Of a DNA stretch of 61,871 nucleotides, positions 39,409 through 46,969 are shown piece after piece (the first letter of the stretch is position 1; every line of letters starts with the position of its first letter). This stretch comes from an uncultured Ruminococcus sp. (GTDB lineage Bacteria > Bacillota > Clostridia > Oscillospirales > Acutalibacteraceae): NCBI GenBank assembly GCA_902776185.1, contig CACYPH010000007.1, forward strand, positions 1 through 61,871. The letters are read 5' to 3'. The notes beneath the pieces were generated by a model. The model was not told where the DNA came from and searched no databases. It was given only the letters and a program-made list of their open reading frames with translations. The position numbers and the translations under genes were made by a program.

Positions 39409-40041
39409 TCAATCCTCATCCTTGACTATTTCTTTCGGAATACGGTCGAACACTTCGGCGACCTTGTCGCGCTGCCATAGCATCGGGGTGATCCGCAGAG
39501 AATATCCGTAGCCGTTATCGCAAACCCAGTCAAAGGGCTTTGCCTGCGGCAATCCGTAAACGGAAAGCAGCGTGGTCATAACGCCGCCGTGGGTGATGAT
39601 CGCGGCATCGGTCGTTCCGGTCTTGATCAAGCCGTCGACGATGCTCTCGAAAATCAGACATACCCTGCGGGTAAAATCAGCGTTGCTCTCCCCTCTCGGC
39701 GGTTTCACCGAAGGGTCGCCCGCGAGCCACTTTTTGAAGGTTTCGTCGCCTGCTAATTCCGCGGCGCTTTTATTCTCCCATTCGCCGAAATGACATTCGC
39801 TGAGCTGATCGATGATCAAAGGCTCTGTATCGGGATAGATGATACGCGCCGTCTGGGTACAGCGTTTGAGCGGACTTGAAAAAACCGCCTTTGCATAGGG
39901 ATACGCCATTGTTGCATCCAACCGGCGCACTTCCATCTTGCCTTTATCGGACAGCGGAACATCGGTCACACCGATGTAGCGTCCCCGCAGAGTAGGATTG
40001 ATCGCACCGTGGCGAATAAAATGGATATAATAGGATTTCAT
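39409..40041 (-). CDS. Histidine phosphatase family protein
   Basis: 210 residues from the ATG at 40041. Phosphoglycerate-mutase-like fold with the phosphohistidine motif FIRHGAINPTLRGRYIG (about 7-23), the VFSSPLKRCTQTA motif, Glu in CHFGEWENKS, and the second His in ITHGGVMTTLL. Candidates include alpha-ribazole phosphatase or a broad phosphatase; the pocket Arg/Gly arrangement does not settle it. No ribosome-binding site is obvious. The divergent XRE gene starts 72 nt away. Confidence 0.85.
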   Translation of the reverse strand: MKSYYIHFIRHGAINPTLRGRYIGVTDVPLSDKGKMEVRRLDATMAYPYAKAVFSSPLKRCTQTARIIYPDTEPLIIDQLSECHFGEWENKSAAELAGDETFKKWLAGDPSVKPPRGESNADFTRRVCLIFESIVDGLIKTGTTDAAIITHGGVMTTLLSVYGLPQAKPFDWVCDNGYGYSLRITPMLWQRDKVAEVFDRIPKEIVKDED

Positions 40042-40076
40042 AAGAAACACCGCACTTTACAAATTGTAATATATGT

Positions 40077-40095
40077 ATTATACTAATTGTATAAT
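40077..40095. promoter_or_regulatory. Inverted repeat containing both divergent -10 elements
   Basis: ATTATAC (40077-40083), 5 bp, GTATAAT (40089-40095): a perfect 7-5-7 palindrome. Each arm contains TATAAT, one for each direction, so a dimer bound here could block both the histidine phosphatase gene and the XRE gene. Autoregulation by the XRE protein is inferred. Confidence 0.45.
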
Positions 40096-40113
40096 CAAAT
40101 CGGAGTGATGATG

Positions 40114-40779
40114 ATGAACACCAATTTTGCCCGCAATCTCACCTTGCTGAGAAAGGAAAAGAAACTCACGCAAAAAGAAGCCGCACAGTCGCTCGGCGTA
40201 TCGCAGGCGCTGCTGTCGCATTACGAAAAAGGTATCCGCGAATGCAGTCTGAGCTTCGTTGTCAAGGCAGCAGATTTCTACGGAGTCAGCTGTGATTACC
40301 TGCTCGGCAGGACTGCCGAACGTCAATATGACCTCTCTGAATTAAGTATTGAACCAACTTTTACTGCAAGGGGAAACACCGCAAACATCGTCAATCGACG
40401 ACTGCTCGATAATACCGCGGGTGTCATCTATGACTGCCTGGCTAGAATCGGAAACCGAAAGCTGACCAGAACCGTCACCAATTATCTGATGCTCAGCGAA
40501 TACAAGATCTTTCGAATGTTGTGTCACGCAAATCCCTCAGCGCCCGAAGGAATGTTCACTGTTGAGAAAAAGCATTTTCGCGGCTACACAACAGCGGCTC
40601 AGGAAAAGGTGTTCACGGATATCGAAAATCTCTGCAGCGCCGACAGCGAGGATTGTGTGCCAAACCTGAATGAGCTGAGATTCTCCCCCGAACAGATCGC
40701 CGAGGAGTATCCTGAGGCGGCAGGCTCGCTGTTCAATGTCATCCAGCACGCCGAAAACTCTGTCAATAAAATCAAATAA
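40114..40779 (+). CDS. XRE-family transcriptional regulator
   Basis: About 221 residues. Three ATGs lie in a row (40108, 40111, 40114); GGAG at 40102-40105 fits the last two. An N-terminal Cro/CI helix-turn-helix (LRKEKKLTQKEAAQSLGVSQALLSHYEKG split: TQKEAAQSLGVSQALLSHYE) is followed by DYLLGRT. A helical C-terminal domain of about 150 residues has no family I recognise. Divergent from the histidine phosphatase and ended by a bidirectional terminator. Confidence 0.88.
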   Translation: MNTNFARNLTLLRKEKKLTQKEAAQSLGVSQALLSHYEKGIRECSLSFVVKAADFYGVSCDYLLGRTAERQYDLSELSIEPTFTARGNTANIVNRRLLDNTAGVIYDCLARIGNRKLTRTVTNYLMLSEYKIFRMLCHANPSAPEGMFTVEKKHFRGYTTAAQEKVFTDIENLCSADSEDCVPNLNELRFSPEQIAEEYPEAAGSLFNVIQHAENSVNKIK

Positions 40780-40788
40780 CGCTTATGA

Positions 40789-40819
40789 AAAACAGGTGGG
40801 CAGTAACCCCACCTGTTTT
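40789..40819. terminator. Bidirectional terminator between XRE and pseudokinase genes
   Basis: Perfect 12-bp stem AAAACAGGTGGG/CCCACCTGTTTT (40789-40800 with 40808-40819), with T-runs for both strands, between converging genes. Confidence 0.9.
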
Positions 40820-40827
40820 ACTATCTG

Positions 40828-42450
40828 TTATTCTCCGTAATAATCATTGTTATTATCGGCAGGCTCTTCGCCGCGGGACACGATGAGAACGATCTCTTTA
40901 TCGGTCTCGATCTTATCACCGGGCTTATTTTCCTCGTACTTGATGACCTTGCCCTCGGAATAGTCGGAATTGAATTCAACCTTTTGGGTAACGACTAAGC
41001 CTAGCTCGGTCAGCTCTTCAGCGGCTGCCTTAGACGACTTGCCGATGACGTCGGGAAGCTCAGCCATCCGCGGACCTTTGCTGATATCCAGATACAGCAC
41101 GCCGTTGGAATCAGGAGAACCCGCAGGCGGTTCCTGACGGATCACCGAACCCTTCGGGATATCGTCGGAATAATCGCCGTCGGAGGAAATCTTGATCTCG
41201 CCCTTATAAGCGCCCTGGACTTCTGCCAAAGTCTTGCCGGTATAATCGGCGAGGATATCGCCGGTCCAGCCTTCGATCGTCGGCGGTTCAGTCGCGATCG
41301 TTGTCGGCTTCTGCTCAAAAATGCCGAGGTGCGGATCCTGAGAGAGCCACCACAGTCCGAGCGCCGCAAATACCAACAGCGAGAAGATCGCGGCAATAAT
41401 GCCGACGGCAGTCGGATTGACATTGGATTTACGTGCCTGCTCACGCTTGATCGGCGTCATGCTGGCAGTACGGGAAATTTCGTTCTGGATTGCCTGAACG
41501 GTCGACGAAACCGACAGCTGAGAACGCAGATCGTCAAAATCGGCAATTCTATTCTCGCGCTTCATCTGCAGACCGTTCGCCAAAGCGGATACCACGTGAG
41601 GCGGCAGACGCTTGACGGTATTGGTGCTGATCAGCAGACGCGCATCTTTTTCTCTGTCCTTCGCATTCGCGGGCAGCTTGCCGGTCAATGCAAAGAACAT
41701 CGTCGCAGTGAAACCGTAGATGTCCGTCGCAATGTCCAGCGGAATATCGCCGCTGTACTGCTCGGGCGCCGCACAGCCGCTGTAGAGCTGAGATTTCAGC
41801 ATCGAACCGCGCTTGCGTTCATACTCGGTCGCAAAGCCGCCGAGCTTCAGTTTTCCGGTAGAAGTCACATACAGATTAGACGGTGATACGGCATAATGCC
41901 CGATCCCGCTTTTATGCAGATTCTCAAGCAAAGTAATGATCGGCATAAACAGCGGACGCGCCACATCCCATTCCAGATGGCCGCCGTTGTGATCCAGATA
42001 CTCGGTAAAGGAAATGTGATCATCGTTCTCTTCGATTGCATAATAAGTATTGTTCGCGGCAAAGGTATCGATCACCGCAACCGAAGCGGAATTATCCGTC
42101 AGATTTTTCAGTGCATCAAAGTAGTTCTGGAATGCACTCAGCGCTTCATTGAAGCAGTTCTTATCCTGAGGCGTGACAAACAGCTTGGTTTCATCGACGC
42201 TGCGATCAAACAGACCGATCGGCAGGAATTCGCGGACAGCAATAATACGTCCGTTGGTTCTGTCATAACCGAGATAGCGCGTGCTCTCGCCGTTGGTATC
42301 CAGGTTCTTTGCTACAACATATTTATTATTTAATACAGTACCGTACGGCAAGAACGGAGCGGCCTGCTTTTCGGCATTGTTAAAACCGCAAATGTCACAT
42401 ACCGAATCGGCAGCGGGTATTTCATTCAAGCAACCCATACATAAAGGCAT
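40828..42450 (-). CDS. Zinc-ribbon, pseudokinase and PASTA membrane protein
   Basis: 540 residues: a zinc ribbon (Cys4, Cys7, Cys18, Cys21), a protein-kinase-like domain (about 36-315), one membrane helix (347-369), and two PASTA domains (about 390-460 and 463-530). Catalytic residues are lost: the HRDxKxxN loop reads HYAVSPSN (185-192), DFG reads GFA (205-207), and the VAIK lysine is Arg73 (IIAVREF). Structural motifs survive (AAPEQY, TDIYGFTATMFFALTGKLP). PASTA domains bind peptidoglycan or muropeptides. It is probably a non-catalytic sensor or scaffold. It has its own promoter. Confidence 0.9.
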   Translation of the reverse strand: MPLCMGCLNEIPAADSVCDICGFNNAEKQAAPFLPYGTVLNNKYVVAKNLDTNGESTRYLGYDRTNGRIIAVREFLPIGLFDRSVDETKLFVTPQDKNCFNEALSAFQNYFDALKNLTDNSASVAVIDTFAANNTYYAIEENDDHISFTEYLDHNGGHLEWDVARPLFMPIITLLENLHKSGIGHYAVSPSNLYVTSTGKLKLGGFATEYERKRGSMLKSQLYSGCAAPEQYSGDIPLDIATDIYGFTATMFFALTGKLPANAKDREKDARLLISTNTVKRLPPHVVSALANGLQMKRENRIADFDDLRSQLSVSSTVQAIQNEISRTASMTPIKREQARKSNVNPTAVGIIAAIFSLLVFAALGLWWLSQDPHLGIFEQKPTTIATEPPTIEGWTGDILADYTGKTLAEVQGAYKGEIKISSDGDYSDDIPKGSVIRQEPPAGSPDSNGVLYLDISKGPRMAELPDVIGKSSKAAAEELTELGLVVTQKVEFNSDYSEGKVIKYEENKPGDKIETDKEIVLIVSRGEEPADNNNDYYGE

Positions 42451-42493
42451 AAGTTATCCCCCTAAAAGTCGCATTTACTCAATTTACCAAAAC

Positions 42494-42523
42494 ATTATAG
42501 CACAACTCAAACCACAATATCAA
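42494..42523 (-). promoter_or_regulatory. Promoter of the pseudokinase gene
   Basis: Minus-strand TTGATA (42523-42518), 18-bp spacer, perfect TATAAT (42499-42494). An AGGGGG site lies 8 nt before the ATG. Confidence 0.72.
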
Positions 42524-42591
42524 GATTATCAAGGAAAATAGCGGTTACAGTCTTGTTACCGACAACTGCAGCTGTCAACGGGAGCATCACC

Positions 42592-42619
42592 CTCGCCTTC
42601 AAGTCCAGCAGTCTCCACT
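42592..42619 (+). repeat. tRNA-tail repeat, copy A
   Basis: 28-nt unit, 27/28 identical to copy B. Its last part (42598-42618) is identical over 21 nt to the 3' end of the nearby tRNA-Val, but on the opposite strand. Bases 42607-42615 also pair perfectly with 42631-42639 (AGCAGTCTC/GAGACTGCT), forming a hairpin. Confidence 0.75.
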
Positions 42620-42719
42620 TTAATGAAACAGAGACTGCTTACGTACTTCGGATCGATCACCTGCTACCTCGTCTTAGGAGCACCCGGCTGACGACATAGG
42701 CTTCTTCTACGCTCTCCTT

Positions 42720-42744
42720 AGAATTAGTCCGCCGGACTAATTCT
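42720..42744. repeat. 25-bp perfect palindrome
   Basis: AGAATTAGTCCG (42720-42731) and CGGACTAATTCT (42733-42744) around a single C. It lies between the two tRNA-tail repeats in non-coding DNA. The sequence from 42540 to 42823 otherwise holds no gene that I can support. Confidence 0.7.
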
Positions 42745-42784
42745 ACCTGCACTCGGAACGACTTTGCGTTCCTCGCTTGGCACG

Positions 42785-42812
42785 CTCGCCTTCAAGTTCA
42801 GCAGTCTCCACT
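42785..42812 (+). repeat. tRNA-tail repeat, copy B
   Basis: Second copy of the 28-nt unit. Bases 42791-42811 match the tRNA-Val 3' end at 20 of 21 positions (T for C at 42798). Confidence 0.75.
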
Positions 42813-42823
42813 GCACTGTTATA

Positions 42824-42863
42824 TGACAAAAGCAGATACCCGAATGGGTATCTGCTTTTGTCA
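42824..42863 (-). terminator. Terminator of tRNA-Val
   Basis: Perfect 18-bp stem (42824-42841 with 42846-42863, loop GAAT). It abuts the tRNA 3' end and contains TTTTGTC on the minus strand. Confidence 0.85.
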
Positions 42864-42864
42864 A

Positions 42865-42941
42865 TGGTGGAGACTGCTGGACTTGAACCAGTGACCTCCT
42901 GCGTGTGAAGCAGGCGCTCTCACCAGCTGAGCTAAGCCTCC
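42865..42941 (-). tRNA. tRNA-Val (anticodon CAC)
   Basis: Cloverleaf on the minus strand: acceptor GGAGGCT pairs with AGTCTCC (one G-T), D-arm with GCTCAGCTGGTGAGAGC, anticodon stem CCTGC/GCAGG around loop TTCACAC, and the T-loop GGTTCAAGTCC. The 3' CCA is encoded (42867-42865). It reads GUG codons. The 3' 21 nt recur twice nearby on the other strand. Confidence 0.95.
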
Positions 42942-42967
42942 GTATATTCGATTGAACAACGTTGATG

Positions 42968-43002
42968 AAAAATCGGTAACTAGCGAATAGTTACCGATTT
43001 TT
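42968..43002. terminator. Bidirectional terminator between the two tRNA genes
   Basis: Perfect 13-bp stem AAAAATCGGTAAC/GTTACCGATTTTT (42968-42980 with 42990-43002), starting one base behind the tRNA-Ala CCA. It implies tRNA-Val is read through or has a weak promoter in the 26 nt that remain. Confidence 0.85.
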
Positions 43003-43003
43003 C

Positions 43004-43079
<76 letters not shown>

Positions 43080-43090
43080 AGAGCAGTATT

Positions 43091-43119
43091 ATATTACCAC
43101 AACTTTTGTGATATTGCAA
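43091..43119 (-). promoter_or_regulatory. Promoter of tRNA-Ala
   Basis: Minus-strand TTGCAA (43119-43114), 17-bp spacer, TAATAT (43096-43091). A perfect TATAAT overlaps 3 bp further on, at 20-bp spacing. Confidence 0.55.
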
Positions 43120-43149
43120 GTCAAATCGCAAAATAATTGAGAAAAAGTA

Positions 43150-43234
43150 TCGGGAGGAGCATTCCTCTGCCGGAGACGGCACCACTCTGTCACTTTCAGT
43201 GACACCTCTCCTTAGGAGAGATCTCCCCTCCCCT
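43150..43234. repeat. Hairpin-rich dispersed-repeat-like sequence
   Basis: Contains TGTCACT/AGTGACA (43188-43194 with 43198-43204) and CTCTCC/GGAGAG (43206-43211 with 43215-43220), flanked by GGGAGG and CCCCTCCCC that could close an outer stem. It lies between rsgA and the tRNA promoter. GC-rich repeats of this style are scattered in Oscillospiraceae genomes; that comparison is from memory. Confidence 0.5.
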
Positions 43235-43243
43235 AATATAATG

Positions 43244-44128
43244 TTATAACTGCCAGTCTTTGATATCCTTGACCTCGTCGTACATTCTGACATAGCTGTC
43301 GTGACGAGAGCGCGGGATCTCTCCCCTCTCGACCGCCTCGATCACGCTGCAGCCTTTTTCGCACAGATGATTGCAGGAATTGAACTTACACGTTCCGAAA
43401 AACCGATCGAATTCCGGGAACGCAAATTTCAGCTCCTCCTTGCGGATCAGCTCAAAGCGTTCGATATCGACCGTTGAGAATCCGGGTGTATCCGCAATAT
43501 AGCCGCCGTGTTTTTTGAACAGCTCGACGGTACGCGTCGTATGTCTGCCGCGGCCGAGCTTATCGCTGATCTCCCCTGTCTGCAGATTCAATTCGGGAAA
43601 CAGCGAATTCAAAAGCGTTGACTTACCGACGCCCGAATTACCGCAGAATGCGGTGACCTTATCTTTCAAGACCGCTTTGATGTCTTCCAGTCCGCGCTGA
43701 TCGACCGCGGAAAACTCAAATGCTCTGATCCCGACCTTGCGGTAGATCTCGACCATCTCTTCGGCTGAGCCCAAGTCGGTCTTAGTAAACACGACGATCG
43801 GTTCGATGTCCTTGCTGACAGCGGCAGCGGTCATTTTATCGATCAGGTAAAGGTTGGCGTTAGGCTCTTTGACCGAGCTGATGATCATCAGAATATCAAG
43901 ATTTGCCATAGCGGGACGCACCAGTGCGTTCCTGCGCTCATGGATCGCATCGATCGAGCAGTAGCCGTCGTCGGGGACCGTGATATCCACCCTGTCGCCG
44001 ACCAGCGGTGAAGTACCGCGCTTGCGGAATACGCCGCGCGCTTTACATTCATGTATGCCATCGGCGGCTTCTGCATAATAGAAGCCGCCGGTAATCTTAA
44101 CTATTAACCCTTGCGTTTTTATCATCAT
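43244..44128 (-). CDS. rsgA: Ribosome small-subunit-dependent GTPase A
   Basis: Late 30S assembly GTPase that releases maturation factors and checks the decoding centre. 294 residues: an N-terminal OB fold, a circularly permuted GTPase with G4 (VFTKTDLG) before G1 (GNSGVGKST) and G3 (DTPG), and a C-terminal zinc knuckle (Cys/His in CKFNSCNHLCEKGC). The ATG overlaps the prkC stop (ATGATGA). A kinase substrate in B. subtilis, which fits its position after prkC. Confidence 0.96.
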   Translation of the reverse strand: MMIKTQGLIVKITGGFYYAEAADGIHECKARGVFRKRGTSPLVGDRVDITVPDDGYCSIDAIHERRNALVRPAMANLDILMIISSVKEPNANLYLIDKMTAAAVSKDIEPIVVFTKTDLGSAEEMVEIYRKVGIRAFEFSAVDQRGLEDIKAVLKDKVTAFCGNSGVGKSTLLNSLFPELNLQTGEISDKLGRGRHTTRTVELFKKHGGYIADTPGFSTVDIERFELIRKEELKFAFPEFDRFFGTCKFNSCNHLCEKGCSVIEAVERGEIPRSRHDSYVRMYDEVKDIKDWQL

Positions 44129-46221
44129 TCTTCGGGAATTCCTCCGTCATCGACGGCGGGCGTTTCTTCTGATTCAAAATCCCCTTCCTCGGGAACATAC
44201 TCCGTCTGGGTCTCCGACTCAACGTCAACAACTTCTGACGGTACATCGGTCTCAGCCGATTTCACCGTATACGGATAAGCATTGAGCAATTCGACGTAGC
44301 CGTTATCATACTTGACGGTATACTCACGATATCTTTCGTCATCAAGCAGAATCAATACGGTCGCGTCATCCTTCGCCTTGAATTTCAGCGTATAGGTCGG
44401 GCTGAATGCAGGGATAACATCCTTGCTGTTATCCTGATCGACAGCGCCGTCGATCAGAACGGTCATATGGACTTCGCTCTTCTCATCCTTGGGCAGGTCG
44501 ACAAGTACCGTCTGGGTCTTGTCCGTATGCTCTCCCTTGGAGCAGATGATAGTGACCTTATAATCGGGAGAGATCATACTGCCCTGCAGCGGGTTCTGGC
44601 GCACGACCTCATCCTTTCCGGCTTCAATATACTCGTCATATTCGACGGTATAATCGGTAATGCCGACGTCGGCAAGCATCTTGATCGCTTCCTCAGCGGT
44701 ATAGCCCTTGATTGAGGGCATTTCAACCGGCTGTTTGGTGATACCCTTAGAGATAAACACATAGACGACCGATCCGATCTTCAGCGTTGTTCCGGCAGGC
44801 GGATACACCGAGTCGACCTTCATCGCAGTCTGTTCACTCTCGACATACAGGATCTTCGGCACAAGGTTAACTGCCTCGAGATGTGCGACGATCTCCTCTG
44901 TACCGATGGCGGTATTGACATAAGGAACAACAACTTCGGTATCGGCAGAGTTGACGACAAGCTCGATGTTGGCGCCTTCCTGAACCTTTTTAGAACCGCC
45001 GGAGGGATTCTGTTCGATAATGGTATCGACAGGAATCGCAGCGCTGTAGCGATATTCCTGAGTGAAAGTGAACATACCGTTGCTGGCTTCCTGCGCTTCT
45101 TTGACGGTCATACCGACAAAATCGGGAACGTCAACCTCGACGGGCAGCGAATCCATATAATCATTATACAGCGCGATACCGCCGAATACCAACAGGGCAA
45201 TAACAGCAGAGATGATGACGCCCTTGATCGCGGACAGTGCAGGACTGCGCACCGGTGCATCATCGTCATAAACCATATCTTCGGGAACGGATTTGTCCTC
45301 ATCCTTCGGCTGAACGGTTTTTGTTTTCTTAGGAGTTTCGGATGTGCGTGATCTGTTTTTATCATTATGATACTGGTATGAGAAGCGAATGCCGGGATTC
45401 AAGCGGAAGCGCTCGATGTCGGACAGCATCTCCAGAGCAGAATGATAGCGATCATCCGGATTCTTCTGCATTGCTTTGATGGTGATTTCCTCAAGGCCTT
45501 CGGGAATATCGGGATTGATCTCACGCGGGCGGCGAGCCTTCGCCTGCAGCTGCATCAGCGCAACAGAAACAGCGGAATCGCCGTCGAACGGCAGCGTGCC
45601 GGTCAGCATTTCATACATCATGACGCCGACAGAATAGATATCGGTCTTGCCGTCGGTCTTTTCACCGCGCGCCTGTTCGGGAGCGATATAATGAACAGAA
45701 CCGATCGCCTGCTCGGTCATGGTACGGGTCGCGGTAGAGGAAAAACGCGCGATGCCAAAGTCCGTTACCTTGATCGTACCGTCCTGCAAAAGCATGATGT
45801 TATGCGGCTTGATATCGCGGTGGACGATACCGTTTTCGTGCGCATGCTGTAAGGCTTTGAGTATCTGAGTTGTCAGGTGAACGGTTTCCTTCCAATCCAG
45901 CACACCCTGCATATCGATATACTCTTTGAGGGTGATGCCGTCGATGTACTCCATAACGATATACTGGATCATATCGCCGAAGCTGACGTCATACACGCGG
46001 ACGATATTCGGATGATTGAGAACGGCGATCGCCTTGCTCTCATTCTTGAAGCGGCGGATAAAATCCTCATTATCAAGGAACTCGTCCTTCAAAATCTTGA
46101 TCGCTACCTCGCGGGCGTCGATCGTGTCATAGCAGTGGTAGACATTCGCCATACCGCCGACGCCGATCAGCTCGCGGATCTCGTATCTTCCGTCAAGTTT
46201 TTTGCCCGTATATTTATCCAT
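44125..46221 (-). CDS. prkC: PASTA-domain Ser/Thr protein kinase (PrkC/Stk1)
   Basis: Transmembrane kinase that senses cell-wall fragments and phosphorylates growth, wall and germination proteins. 698 residues: a kinase domain (1-275) with Lys42 (VAIK), His134-Arg135-Asp136 (HRDIKPHN) and DFG (154-156), all intact. A basic juxtamembrane stretch follows, then a membrane helix (about 333-352) and three PASTA domains (about 362-575). An extra C-terminal beta domain and acidic tail close the protein. Start MDKYTGKKLDGRYEI. Paired with the PP2C gene 13 nt upstream. Confidence 0.97.
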   Translation of the reverse strand: MDKYTGKKLDGRYEIRELIGVGGMANVYHCYDTIDAREVAIKILKDEFLDNEDFIRRFKNESKAIAVLNHPNIVRVYDVSFGDMIQYIVMEYIDGITLKEYIDMQGVLDWKETVHLTTQILKALQHAHENGIVHRDIKPHNIMLLQDGTIKVTDFGIARFSSTATRTMTEQAIGSVHYIAPEQARGEKTDGKTDIYSVGVMMYEMLTGTLPFDGDSAVSVALMQLQAKARRPREINPDIPEGLEEITIKAMQKNPDDRYHSALEMLSDIERFRLNPGIRFSYQYHNDKNRSRTSETPKKTKTVQPKDEDKSVPEDMVYDDDAPVRSPALSAIKGVIISAVIALLVFGGIALYNDYMDSLPVEVDVPDFVGMTVKEAQEASNGMFTFTQEYRYSAAIPVDTIIEQNPSGGSKKVQEGANIELVVNSADTEVVVPYVNTAIGTEEIVAHLEAVNLVPKILYVESEQTAMKVDSVYPPAGTTLKIGSVVYVFISKGITKQPVEMPSIKGYTAEEAIKMLADVGITDYTVEYDEYIEAGKDEVVRQNPLQGSMISPDYKVTIICSKGEHTDKTQTVLVDLPKDEKSEVHMTVLIDGAVDQDNSKDVIPAFSPTYTLKFKAKDDATVLILLDDERYREYTVKYDNGYVELLNAYPYTVKSAETDVPSEVVDVESETQTEYVPEEGDFESEETPAVDDGGIPEE

Positions 46222-46234
46222 ATCAGGTCACTCC

Positions 46235-46969
46235 TTAGTAAATTACGGTAACGGTGATGTTATCGTTACCGCCGTTGCGCTTTGCGATTTCAACCAGCGT
46301 ATCGATCAGCATCACGCCGCGGTTCTCGTGAACGGTCTTGACCATATCGGCTTTCGGAACATGATTGGACAGTCCGTCGGAACAAATGAGGATCACATCA
46401 CCGTATGCAAATTCTGCTTCGATGTAATCGATATGTACTTCATGATTCACACCGATCGCTCGGGTGATAAAATTCTTGTTCGGGTGATTCTGCGCTTCAT
46501 CGGGAGTCAGTTCTCCGCGGCGAACCATTTCCTGAACCACGGAATGATCCTCGGTGAGCTGGAGAATCTTACCGCCGCGGATAGAGTAGGTACGGCTGTC
46601 GCCGACATGGACGACATGAACAGCGCTGTCGCGGACAAATACCAGATCACAGGTCGTGCCCATTCCTGCCAAATCGCTGTCTTCCATCGCGGTATGATAG
46701 ATGAGAAGATTCGCCTCTTCAACGGCGGTGATCATCATATCGGCGATATCCTCGCCGCTCATCTCTTCCCGATAGTTTTTGTTGAGTGATTCGGTGATAT
46801 GCTCTACAGCAAGCGACGACGCCACCTTACCGCCGCTGGCGCCGCCCATTCCGTCGCAAACCACCGCCCATACGCAGTCTGAGGATATGACGGAGAAGGC
46901 TGATGAATCCTGGTTTTCATGTCGGACAAGACCGACGTCGGATTTTGAAAAAATCTCCAAATCACACAT
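46235..46969 (-). CDS. prpC: PP2C-family Ser/Thr phosphatase (Stp/PrpC)
   Basis: Removes phosphates added by PrkC. 244 residues, manganese- or magnesium-dependent, with RHENQD (16-21), VVCDGMGGASGG (36-47), HVGDSRTYSIRGG, SDGLSNH and GGNDNITV motifs, so the metal-binding aspartates are all present. Cytoplasmic. It overlaps rlmN by 8 nt. The prpC-prkC pair matches other Firmicutes. Confidence 0.96.
   Translation of the reverse strand: MCDLEIFSKSDVGLVRHENQDSSAFSVISSDCVWAVVCDGMGGASGGKVASSLAVEHITESLNKNYREEMSGEDIADMMITAVEEANLLIYHTAMEDSDLAGMGTTCDLVFVRDSAVHVVHVGDSRTYSIRGGKILQLTEDHSVVQEMVRRGELTPDEAQNHPNKNFITRAIGVNHEVHIDYIEAEFAYGDVILICSDGLSNHVPKADMVKTVHENRGVMLIDTLVEIAKRNGGNDNITVTVIY

Noticed and set aside
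42540-42823. Small protein gene on the minus strand starting with a GTG near 42811
   Set aside because: The frame stops after about 22 codons, has no ribosome-binding site and runs through the tRNA-tail repeat.
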